The position numbers and the translations under genes are program-made. This document shows, in pieces, positions 7,209 to 15,400 of a stretch of 23,665 bases of DNA. The DNA is from Candidatus Nitrosocosmicus sp. (GTDB lineage Archaea > Thermoproteota > Nitrososphaeria > Nitrososphaerales > Nitrososphaeraceae). The stretch lies in assembly GCA_030452275.1 (NCBI GenBank), contig JAKDMR010000006.1:1-23665 (forward strand), in the 5' to 3' direction. Position 1 is the first letter of the stretch. The number at the start of each line of letters is the position of its first letter. The notes under the pieces were generated by a model. The model made no database searches. It was not told the origin of the DNA and saw nothing but the letters and a program-made list of their open reading frames with translations.

Positions 7209-7766
7209 CTATGCCGGTCTTATGAAACTAGCTTTCAGTGTGAATTTGATAACAGGGATTGATGAGACGCCTTTGGGTCCATACAGTCTAATCCACATTG
7301 GAACGTTATCGTCTGGTGCCAAAGATGCAGCAGCATTCCAAACTGTAGTTTCAGAGAACCATCCTCCAAATAATACCGTAATCGGATCATCAAATGTTAC
7401 ACCTGTTGGGGATGTTGTTTGATTCACTATGGTCTGACATGTCCCATTTTTACCAGCAGGATCAAAACCCATCTGCATGGCTACATTGATACCAGAAACG
7501 TCACTTAAGACTGTTAAAGCTACGTCTGTTACGGTGATAGAAGCATGCTTGTTTTTAACATAAAACGGAAAATACATGCTCCACGTTCCTGCGGTCCCTA
7601 TCGCTCCCACCACGGTCCTGGGAATATCTGGAGCCCAGTTCTGTTCTGTAGAATGGACTATCTCTGCTGTTGCTGATATAGCCCCACCCAGGTTAAGCTC
7701 CCTTAGTTCGGCTGGACCCCCACCCGTGGAAAACCAGAAAGATAAATCTGTAGAGTTAAATGACAT
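7209..7766 (-). CDS. Virion structural protein, probable fibre or baseplate component
   Basis: 185 aa, mostly predicted beta, with no signal peptide. Recognisable stretches are MSFNSTDLSFWFSTGGGPAE at the start, TAGTWSMYFPFYVKNKHASI, VALTVLSDVSGINVAMQMGF and VPMWIRLYGPKGVSSIPVIK near the end. The last resembles closing strands of tail-accessory proteins, though I cannot name a family. It starts 7 nt after the stop of the 296-aa fibre gene and is cotranscribed with it, so a partner role in the fibre or baseplate is the best guess. The plus-strand frames over it are shadows. Confidence 0.6.
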   Translation of the reverse strand: MSFNSTDLSFWFSTGGGPAELRELNLGGAISATAEIVHSTEQNWAPDIPRTVVGAIGTAGTWSMYFPFYVKNKHASITVTDVALTVLSDVSGINVAMQMGFDPAGKNGTCQTIVNQTTSPTGVTFDDPITVLFGGWFSETTVWNAAASLAPDDNVPMWIRLYGPKGVSSIPVIKFTLKASFIRPA

Positions 7767-7773
7767 CTCTAGT

Positions 7774-8664
7774 CTATGACTCCCCTATCATTGAGAGGCC
7801 CCATATAAACAACTGTTTTGAGTTTGTGTCTGTGGTCTTTATGCCAAAACTAAGAATGTTATTTTTTGGTGTGGATCCAACAGTTGGTAAATTCGTAGCC
7901 TTGGATACTGCCTGATCTGTGGAGTAGGTAAAGTCTATAGAACTTCCCACTATATTCTCTATTCTATATGTTTTTTGAGAGCCTCCTCCTAACAATGGCT
8001 TTAAGGAATCCTGTTGTGTTCTAGAACTTCCATCGGCACTAACAACAAACCAGTTACCGTTAGTAGCAGCACAACTTTCTATACCGTATTTTGCGGTAGA
8101 ATTATTAGATATGTTCATAGACTCCATGTTTATTCCAAATCTGGCGAATTGGTTTGTTATGTTACCTGTAAACTGCATGTCGGTCTCTGCTACAGAATAT
8201 TTAGTGAATGTTAGGGGGATGCCCATCAAAACTCCGGTAAGGTATTCATTTGCGTTTGCGGATGTGTCAAACTTTAAGGCCCCGGAGGTAAGATCAAGAG
8301 CGCCTGTAACGTTACCACTGGACACAATATATGCGAATTCAGATCCCGACATACCCATTCTTTTATTAAAATATAGAAAGTTTGAAAGATTTTTGGTAAA
8401 GATATCCCTTAACAGGCCACCTGATTTATGGGTGTCTGAATCATGAGTATGTTTTTGCATTGAAAGAAATTTCCATGATAGATTATCGGCGCTTCGAAAT
8501 ATAGCATCATCTTCAAGAAAGGAACCGTTGTCTTGTTGATTTATGAATATTTGACCGGGTAAAGGAGTTTCGGCAGATATATTATCGCTAAGGGTTGATG
8601 TTTTTCGGTTTAATTTGGCTGCTGATACAAGCTCATCAGCTGCAAAAGGCGCACCTCCTGACAT
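7774..8664 (-). CDS. Tail fibre-like protein with HxH motif
   Basis: 296 aa. The N-terminus (GGAPFAADELVSAAKLNRKTS) resembles the start of many tail fibres and baseplate appendages. Residues 36-68 (PGQIFINQQDNGS...FRSADNLSWKFLS) resemble the short parameter-style repeat common near fibre N-termini. It is followed by KHTHDSDTHKSGG with His72, His74 and His79; HxH clusters bind metal at trimeric fibre and spike axes in known phages. The rest is Ser/Thr/Asn-rich beta sequence with no recognised enzyme motif, ending FIWGLSMIGES. It lies between a LamG-like protein and another virion protein in the tail operon. Metal binding and trimerisation are inferred from the motif. Confidence 0.6.
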   Translation of the reverse strand: MSGGAPFAADELVSAAKLNRKTSTLSDNISAETPLPGQIFINQQDNGSFLEDDAIFRSADNLSWKFLSMQKHTHDSDTHKSGGLLRDIFTKNLSNFLYFNKRMGMSGSEFAYIVSSGNVTGALDLTSGALKFDTSANANEYLTGVLMGIPLTFTKYSVAETDMQFTGNITNQFARFGINMESMNISNNSTAKYGIESCAATNGNWFVVSADGSSRTQQDSLKPLLGGGSQKTYRIENIVGSSIDFTYSTDQAVSKATNLPTVGSTPKNNILSFGIKTTDTNSKQLFIWGLSMIGES

Positions 8665-8725
8665 ATTTTATCATTATAAAGCTAGTAAATGGAAAAATGA
8701 TAACTAACTTGCTTTTGAATCAATA

Positions 8726-9790
8726 TCATGGATCCAGTATCATTGTACCTGCAGCAGCTACTTCGCCAAAAGGAATGTCGGTTATGGTTAGTTTGTTAGT
8801 GTAATGATATCCTACTTCCAGGTCTGTTGCTACCTTGTCTTGAAAGAACTTTAGCTGCTGAAACGTCCCGTAATATAACTTTGAGTCTACTCTGGCAGGA
8901 TATTTTTCACCTGCGAGAGGGGCTACAAGGTCAGTATATCTCCCTACATTCAAATTGTTGTTCAATGTAGCAGAAGGTGATTGAGTTCCTGTAGGTAGTG
9001 ATGAACTCACAGTATCATATTTTACATTGTCTATAAAGAGTTTCAGAGTAGTAGTATTATGATCGTAGGTAACAGCCACATCATATCTTGCAGTAGAATC
9101 AGTTATCTGATCGTAAGGAACTGCTGCAATGGTTGATACAGGTGTAGTAATAGACTTGATAACATTTGCTTTTTTCTGGTTAAAAGATGCTTTACCATCT
9201 TCATAGATCTCAAAGCTCCACCAATCTGTATCATCAATGTCTTTCTTGCATACTACTACCTGTCTAAAACCGCCGGATTCATCTAAAGCAAAAGGAAGGA
9301 ATCTAAAAAAAAGAGTATAGCCTGTTGTTATAGAAGAGATACGAATATCGCTGTGATTGTCAACCTCTGCATAACAGGATCTGCCATCAAAAACATTCTC
9401 TATAGACCGAGAAGAACCATAATCAATACCTTTTCGTAGTCTGTTAATTCCCACTGTTTTAGCAGTGTGTCCAAATCCGGATATGTCGGTTACCTCTGCG
9501 CCCAGGGTATGAAACTCTACAAACATCTTGCAGGTGTCAAAATCTGGTTCAAACGGCAGTTGAGACGCAGTGATGGGAGTCACGCCACTAATGAGTTTAA
9601 GCGATGCCAGGTCTTCATCACAGAACTTTATGTAGGAACGACTTGAATCTCCCTCCGTAGATACCTGCAGGTCTTCACCCTGATCGGCAGAGTCATCAGC
9701 GACCTTTGAATTGAAAGTATTCAGTAGGTTTGTAAATTTCGTCTGAAAATCAAGATTATATTTTCTTGCGTTAAATAACCAACTGCACAT
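8726..9790 (-). CDS. LamG/concanavalin-like virion protein
   Basis: 354 aa. Residues 1-80 are a charged adaptor segment. From about residue 85 to 335 the sequence follows a laminin-G-type jelly roll: FDGRSCYAEVDNHSDIRIS opening strands, TGYTLFFRFLPFAL, WWSFEIYEDGKASFNQ, RYDVAVTYDHNTTTLKLFIDNVKYDT, then NNLNVGRYTD and YYGTFQQLKFFQDKVATDLEVGYHY, the usual closing pattern of such domains. No signal peptide is present. The gene starts 8 nt after the stop of its upstream neighbour. LamG domains in tail appendages usually recognise carbohydrates on the host envelope; that role is inferred. Confidence 0.7.
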   Translation of the reverse strand: MCSWLFNARKYNLDFQTKFTNLLNTFNSKVADDSADQGEDLQVSTEGDSSRSYIKFCDEDLASLKLISGVTPITASQLPFEPDFDTCKMFVEFHTLGAEVTDISGFGHTAKTVGINRLRKGIDYGSSRSIENVFDGRSCYAEVDNHSDIRISSITTGYTLFFRFLPFALDESGGFRQVVVCKKDIDDTDWWSFEIYEDGKASFNQKKANVIKSITTPVSTIAAVPYDQITDSTARYDVAVTYDHNTTTLKLFIDNVKYDTVSSSLPTGTQSPSATLNNNLNVGRYTDLVAPLAGEKYPARVDSKLYYGTFQQLKFFQDKVATDLEVGYHYTNKLTITDIPFGEVAAAGTMILDP

Positions 9791-9798
9791 ATTTTACA

Positions 9799-10482
9799 TC
9801 AAGAACTCAGAGTAATTATAAGGTAAGACGAAGTGAAGAAATTTTCCCCATACTCGTGAACAATACCTGGGTCAAACGTTGTTCTAGATATCATAGGGCC
9901 GGTGTTGGCAGTAGCAACGTTAAACATTCCTATTTCCTTGACTGTGAATGTAGGCTCCAAAATATCAAATATCATGTGGAATCTAATAACCTTGTTTAGA
10001 TTGTTAATGTATCCGTTATCTGCGAATTTGTATCTTATTTGTTCTGATACTAGAATGTCATCATAGTCCTGAGTTGCCCCTACACCGTCACCGGCAGCCA
10101 TGTGGGTTGCAGGAATAGCACTGGATTTTTGTATTATAAGAGCGCAGAACAAGGAGAGCCCGTATGTTGTTACCTTGTCATATTTGTATGCGCCCTGTAG
10201 AGGTATATAACCATCATATTTGTGGCTGTCAATAGTTTGATCATTATATTTCCTGGCTGTTACGTCATCCAGCATTGTCAGGAATCCAAATACTTCCTGA
10301 TCAGGTAGCAATCCCATACGGGATGCATCCATCATTCTTTTGATGTTTATACCTGTTTTAGCATCCCATGAGGCTACAAGACCCTGATCGATCAAACTAA
10401 AGAAATCAAAAGGATTATCATTATTGCTATTGTTATTATTTCTTGTTATAAAATATGTTCTAATCTTGTCAACCAAATTCAT
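9799..10482 (-). CDS. Tail/baseplate or fibre-collar protein
   Basis: 227 aa from ATG 10482. The C-terminal half reads like the tail-collar/baseplate families of tailed viruses: FTVKEIGMFNVATANTGPMISRTTFDPGI...SSYLIITLSS follows their pattern of a V-E-I/V-G-L/M-FN strand, a MI-RT-F segment and a closing strand. The N-terminal half (FFSLIDQGLVASWDAKTGIN, GLLPDQEVFGFLTMLDDVTA) is not recognised. The frame can be extended to a TTG at 10515, but that would put TTACTTCTC only 6 nt upstream. The ATG has AACTAGCT directly before it and the box 39 nt upstream, so I use the ATG. It sits between the hub-like gene and the LamG-like gene, where baseplate adaptor genes belong. Confidence 0.6.
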   Translation of the reverse strand: MNLVDKIRTYFITRNNNNSNNDNPFDFFSLIDQGLVASWDAKTGINIKRMMDASRMGLLPDQEVFGFLTMLDDVTARKYNDQTIDSHKYDGYIPLQGAYKYDKVTTYGLSLFCALIIQKSSAIPATHMAAGDGVGATQDYDDILVSEQIRYKFADNGYINNLNKVIRFHMIFDILEPTFTVKEIGMFNVATANTGPMISRTTFDPGIVHEYGENFFTSSYLIITLSS

Positions 10483-10521
10483 AGCTAGTTTACAAAAATA
10501 TTGAGTATGGGACAAAATAGA

Positions 10522-10530
10522 GAGAAGTAA
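10522..10530 (-). promoter_or_regulatory. Late-promoter-like box, TTACTTCTC
   Basis: Exact TTACTTCTC on the minus strand, 39 nt before the ATG at 10482 and just past the stop of the hub-like gene. It marks a new transcription unit inside the tail cluster. Confidence 0.5.
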
Positions 10531-10534
10531 CTAA

Positions 10535-12436
10535 CTAGACAAGGAAGGGCTTGCAGGATAGCTCCTGAATTGGGTTAACAAGCAGGTCTTCGTGTTGAAG
10601 ATAATCATATAGAGACCCGATACCCAGATCACAGAAATACGTTCCTATAGCAGAATCAGGACTATTTGAATCAAACTCATAGCCTACAGATGTGATATCT
10701 GCTACCGTGTTGGTCCCCTGAGCCAGTCCAGCTATAACGTCTATAACGTTTACTGTTTTTCCTACATTGAAAGGATTGTTTGTTGGTATAGAGACTTTCT
10801 CAATGTTAAATATCATCTTGGGTTTGGCAGTATATTCCAGCATCAGCATAAGCAGATCGTTAACTGTACGAAAGTCTGTGGTCCAGTTGATATCTACAAA
10901 CCTTTCTACCTCGCCGTATCTGGCTATAGACAGTGGGTCCTTGGCTATCACCTTGGTTCGGTAGTTGTAAAAGGTAGCATACGTGTAGGTGGGGCTATCT
11001 GGATCGATAGTAAAAGGAGGCTTGGGTTCATCTCCCGGAGCAGGGCTTGTGTTGGGTCGGCTACCAGAAGGAGTAGGGTTTCCTACTATGATTGTGCCGT
11101 TATGCATCCAGACAATGTTGTTACCCTGATTGTTTATGCTGTTTTGCGATGTAGCCTGTACCGACATAAAGACAGAGTTGCCTACCTGTATCTGGCTTGA
11201 AGAATTTATAGAAGTCTGTGAGATATCTTCAGAGTAACAGGGAGCAGGAATATTGTCTATAAGATGGCCCAGATCAAACTTGAAGGTAGCAATTGGGTCT
11301 TTGGAGGGTTTGCCGTTTAGGTTAGCGTATAAAAGTCCCTTGGCGAACTTTTCTGTAAGGGGTCCTACCTTCTGCAGGATAACGCCTATTATCTTCAGGA
11401 ATGGTATGGTGATGGGAATAGTCTGGCATGGTTCTTCATCTCCTATCGGATCGCCACCAGTCTGAGGGTCACCCTGGTTGTTGGACAAGCTTCCAGGAAC
11501 CGGTTCGGTACCGGCTATAGACACCAAGACGTTCCCGAAACTGTCAGAAGAGATAGGCATGTTATAATCCCAGTTACCAAAAAAGTAAGATGTTTGAGAA
11601 GCTATATCTGCAAACTTTTCATTTTCCTTGAAGGTTTTGAGTGTTACTTTTGATGAAACAGCTCCAGGATAATGTACGAACACTTGATCTGTAGGCCACA
11701 CTCCCCATATGGATCCAGCCCTTTCATTTACAAAATCTATTGTTCGGGCTGCAGGTTGGTAGTTTGTCTTGATTTCAGGTAGAAACACGTCGACGTCCTT
11801 AGAGATGAAAGTATCGATATCAAATCCTCCTTTGTCTTTTATTGAAACTTTAGAAGAGACAAGGTGTTTGGTGTCTGTTAGGATGGCTTTAACAAGGTTG
11901 TATGTTTTCATGTTTGGATCGTTAATATCCGGTTTGGTGGAAACAAGGCTGACAGGGTATGCTGCCTTCTTGAAAGAGGATAGGGTTTCTTGGATAATAA
12001 TACCAGATCCAAATCCGGATAGACCATATTCCAGACCGTCCATCCTGTTTCTCATTACCTTCATGTTTTCAACATATCCAGAGTGAATGTTAAACCACGG
12101 ACCGTTAGTATGCTGGGCCATCTGGATTACTACTTTGTTAGCGTTTCCTACTTTGGAGCGATCAATACTTCTTTCATCATCTCTTATCCTTAGAGAAAAA
12201 TTTCCTGTGTTACCTAGTTGTTCCTGACAGTTACAGTATTGCAGGTTTATATCATTGCTGCTATCACTTGAAAAAGAGTTGTAGTCATGAAGCAATGTTG
12301 TACCGGTAAAATCATATATCAAGACTCTGGGACGCCAGCGTCTTAGATTAGCCTGATTCCAATAAGCATCATAAAATTCAGAAGTATACGATATTGATGA
12401 ATATGATCTCTTGGTGTATCCGTATTTTGATACCAT
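10535..12436 (-). CDS. Baseplate hub-like protein
   Basis: 633 aa. Residues 35-150 resemble the hub/tail-associated proteins (gp27/gpD-like) at the tip of viral tails: RPRVLIYDFTG, then GNFSLRIRDDERSIDRSKVGNANKVVIQM and WFNIHSGYVENMKVMRNRMDG, the usual order of a G-f-l-I-D segment, a G-v-I segment, an f-G-I segment and a basic turn. Residues 300-345 and 460-490 are Gly/Pro/Asp-rich linkers (GDPQTGGDPIGDEEP; GSRPNTSPAPGDEPKPP) that split the protein into lobes. The C-terminal lobe (WTTDFRTVNDLLMLMLEYTAKPKMIFNI, NPFNVGKTVNVID) looks like the paired hub domain. It directly follows the tape measure gene, the canonical place for a hub or Tal protein. No lysozyme or protease domain is seen. Confidence 0.65.
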   Translation of the reverse strand: MVSKYGYTKRSYSSISYTSEFYDAYWNQANLRRWRPRVLIYDFTGTTLLHDYNSFSSDSSNDINLQYCNCQEQLGNTGNFSLRIRDDERSIDRSKVGNANKVVIQMAQHTNGPWFNIHSGYVENMKVMRNRMDGLEYGLSGFGSGIIIQETLSSFKKAAYPVSLVSTKPDINDPNMKTYNLVKAILTDTKHLVSSKVSIKDKGGFDIDTFISKDVDVFLPEIKTNYQPAARTIDFVNERAGSIWGVWPTDQVFVHYPGAVSSKVTLKTFKENEKFADIASQTSYFFGNWDYNMPISSDSFGNVLVSIAGTEPVPGSLSNNQGDPQTGGDPIGDEEPCQTIPITIPFLKIIGVILQKVGPLTEKFAKGLLYANLNGKPSKDPIATFKFDLGHLIDNIPAPCYSEDISQTSINSSSQIQVGNSVFMSVQATSQNSINNQGNNIVWMHNGTIIVGNPTPSGSRPNTSPAPGDEPKPPFTIDPDSPTYTYATFYNYRTKVIAKDPLSIARYGEVERFVDINWTTDFRTVNDLLMLMLEYTAKPKMIFNIEKVSIPTNNPFNVGKTVNVIDVIAGLAQGTNTVADITSVGYEFDSNSPDSAIGTYFCDLGIGSLYDYLQHEDLLVNPIQELSCKPFLV

Positions 12437-12466
12437 TTACCATTTTTTGTTGATTTCAGATAGGAT

Positions 12467-12475
12467 GAGAAGTAA
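12467..12475 (-). promoter_or_regulatory. Late-promoter-like box, TTACTTCTC
   Basis: Exact TTACTTCTC on the minus strand, 30 nt before the ATG at 12436, in the 45-bp gap between tape measure and hub-like genes. Confidence 0.5.
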
Positions 12476-12481
12476 TAGTTA

Positions 12482-15400
12482 TTATCCGTAGTAGCCTGAA
12501 GAATGTAGTCCTATTTCTTCTGTAAGGATCCTTGCTAGTTTTTTCATGCATGTTGAGCTGCCAATGTCTATGTGGATTTCGACCGGTGTATCATGTACTA
12601 ACCTGGTGTTACCGTGTCCCATTGGATCGCCGCGGACCAAGAGACGGGATCTTGGATCACTGGAGAAGGCGCTGGAAGGTTCAACGTTACCTATACTTGA
12701 ATTGCTGTTTGATACCATGCCTTGCGACATAGGAATATTGGTGTTAATCCTTGTTTGTCCGTTGTTTGATTGTCTTTGATAATACAGGTTCTGTCCTGAG
12801 CCTGATTGGTTTACGGATTGAGATTGTGAGACTCCATTTGCGCCGTTAGCCCCGTTAGATCCAGGAGTGCTAATAGATGTCCCGTTGTTTGTTGAAGTCC
12901 CATTAGCAGATGTTCCAGGAGCTCCGGCTTGTCCGGGTTGGGAGTTAACATTACTTCTGGTGTTCACATCTGACTGATTATTAAAGTTGTTACCGTTTTC
13001 ATCAGTGAATTGATTACCTGTACTAGATGAACCTGAGCCGCTAGCTCCTGCACCCGCCTCATCAAAATACCCTGGAGCATATACAACATTACTTCCGCCC
13101 TGTTGTTGTCCGCTACCGCCACTACCACTACCGCCAGTGCCATTACCATTGTCATTCAACATTATCACCGTTCCTGTTTTGCCATCGACAATCATCCTTC
13201 TACCGCCCTTGTTCATCTCTACACGACTGGCATCGTCGCTTATGGCAATGCTGTTACTGCTGCTAGTGCTGGTATTGGTGTTGCTACTAGTATTGGTGTT
13301 GCTAGTAGCTGAGAATCCATTGCTGAATTTCTGTTCCATTTCCTTTCTAAAGTCTTCTACAAAAGGCTGGGTGCCTGGCTGTATCTTTACTCTTTCTTTA
13401 CCCATACCTTCACCTGCTAAAAAGAGAGAGGGTTTATCAACTGTAGCGTTAAGACCGAACTGGCCAGCTCCCGAAGGAGCAGATCCAACCGTCCTTATAC
13501 GATACGTTATGGTAACGGTCTTATCTTCTAAAGAGTCTATTGATGATTTTAGCTGCTCTACTGCTGATGTAGCATTTTCAGCGGATGCCCCTATTTCAGC
13601 CACTGCGTCAGCGGCCTCCATGGCAGCTGAAGCTATAGCATCAAATGAATCAACAGCTGAGCTTTCCAAAGCTTCTATAAGGTTGATACCATCATCTGCG
13701 GCTTTACCAAAGTGCTCGTCTACTGCTTCGGGAACCACATCAGCGGAGTCACCTATGGCCTGGAATCTCGCTGCGGCCTGTTCCTGCATGGTGGCCAGTA
13801 TCCCGTTGGCGTTATCATTTGCAGTGTTATAATGGGTTGTTACTTCTGTAGCCACTACTAGAGCCGAAGCACCAATGGCTGCAAAGAATGCGGCTGCTGA
13901 TGTTTGCATCATTCCCAATACTCCATTGGCGTTTGCATTGGCGGTATTGTAGTGAGTAGTAACACTGGTAGCAATGACCAGAGCCGCAGCGCCTATTGCA
14001 GCAAAGAAGGCCGTTGCTGATGCCAGCATCATATTCAGGACCCCGTTGGCGTTGGCATTGGCTGTGTTATAGTTTGTTGTTACGCCTGTGGCTACGGGTA
14101 GGGATGCGGTACCTATGGCTGTGAAAAAGGCTGTAGCGGAGGCCAGCATCATATTGAGCACTCCATTTGCGTTAGCATTAGCAGTATTGTAGTTAGTGGT
14201 AACAGATGTAGCTACAACAAGGGAAGCCGCCCCTATTAATGCAAAATACTGAGTAGCAGAAGCATAGGCTGAAGCCATTGCTGTAGCTACGGATGCTTGA
14301 ACACCTGTCATTACTGTATCTACCTTTGCTTTTAAAGCATCTAAGGATGCAATGGCGGTGTCTATAGTGGCCTGAACTCCTCCACCTGCTCCTTGATCAC
14401 CTATAATAGTTTCTGTTGCTGCACCTGAAAATCCTTTCACATCTTTTCCTTTTAATACGTTACCTTCTGTATCCAATGATAACACACCGGTTGGAGCATC
14501 TTGATCATTACCTGTCATTTTTCTATTAAATTCAGAAGCCGATAAAGTGCCTTCACTTGAATCAATTATAGCTTGTCCTGTTTTTGTAATGGCGTCAGCA
14601 GCGTCATTTGCAGCCTGTGTTATTTCCGTGAATTGATTGATAACAGGATTAAAACTGACCTTTGCAAAAGCACTGCCATTAATTGTCATTTCTTTTAATA
14701 AGCGGTTGGCTTCAGCTAGATTGCCCGAGGCTAATGCGGTCATATAAGCATCCCATGTAGTTCCAAAGTTATTGGTATATCCAGTTAGCTCTAGAATCTC
14801 CATTCCCAGGTTACCCATCATTGTAGTGATGCCTGTTGGGGACTGCATATCAGAAACATCGGCATTATTAAACAGATCAATAATAGTTTGCATGGTACTT
14901 TCAATACCGTCTTTAATAGGACCATCTTCAATATCATCTAAAGTGGATTCCATTACCTCTTCTAATCTACCTGTAATGCCTTCCTTGAGACCTTCAAAAT
15001 CACTTTCATCAAGATTGTTACCAATGCCTATGAAGAGAGCGCTCAATTCCTTTGAAGCCTTTTCAAACAGGTCTGCTCCAGCATGAAATTCTAATGCTTC
15101 CTGTACTCCATGATTGAATTTAACCCCTAAACTCTCAGACATTTCATCTACTGCGTCATCCAGTTCATCCTGTCCTTTAGATAATGCATCAGCTAAACCT
15201 CCAATCATGTCGTCAAATATCCCTTTTAATTCATCCCTGATAGGGGCGATTGCAGAAGGCATCCCCTTAGCCAAAGCGATAAAGTTCATGATTGCTTCAC
15301 TGCCTCCTTTAAATCCGGCAGGAATGGTAACGCCTACTTCTTTTGCAAGGATGGCCGCTTCTGTATAGGCTCCTACTGCAGCATGTTCGGAGAGTTGTAA

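Noticed and set aside
9799..10515. Longer form of the collar-like gene starting at TTG 10515
   Set aside because: TTG is a weak start and the promoter-like box would be 6 nt away; ATG 10482 has AACTAGCT directly before it.
13137..13832. 231-aa plus-strand frame inside the tape measure gene
   Set aside because: Low-complexity antisense shadow of the repetitive and Ser/Thr-rich tape measure sequence.
13604..14323. CRISPR-like array
   Set aside because: The 120-bp units are contiguous, in frame with the tape measure gene and have no unique spacers.
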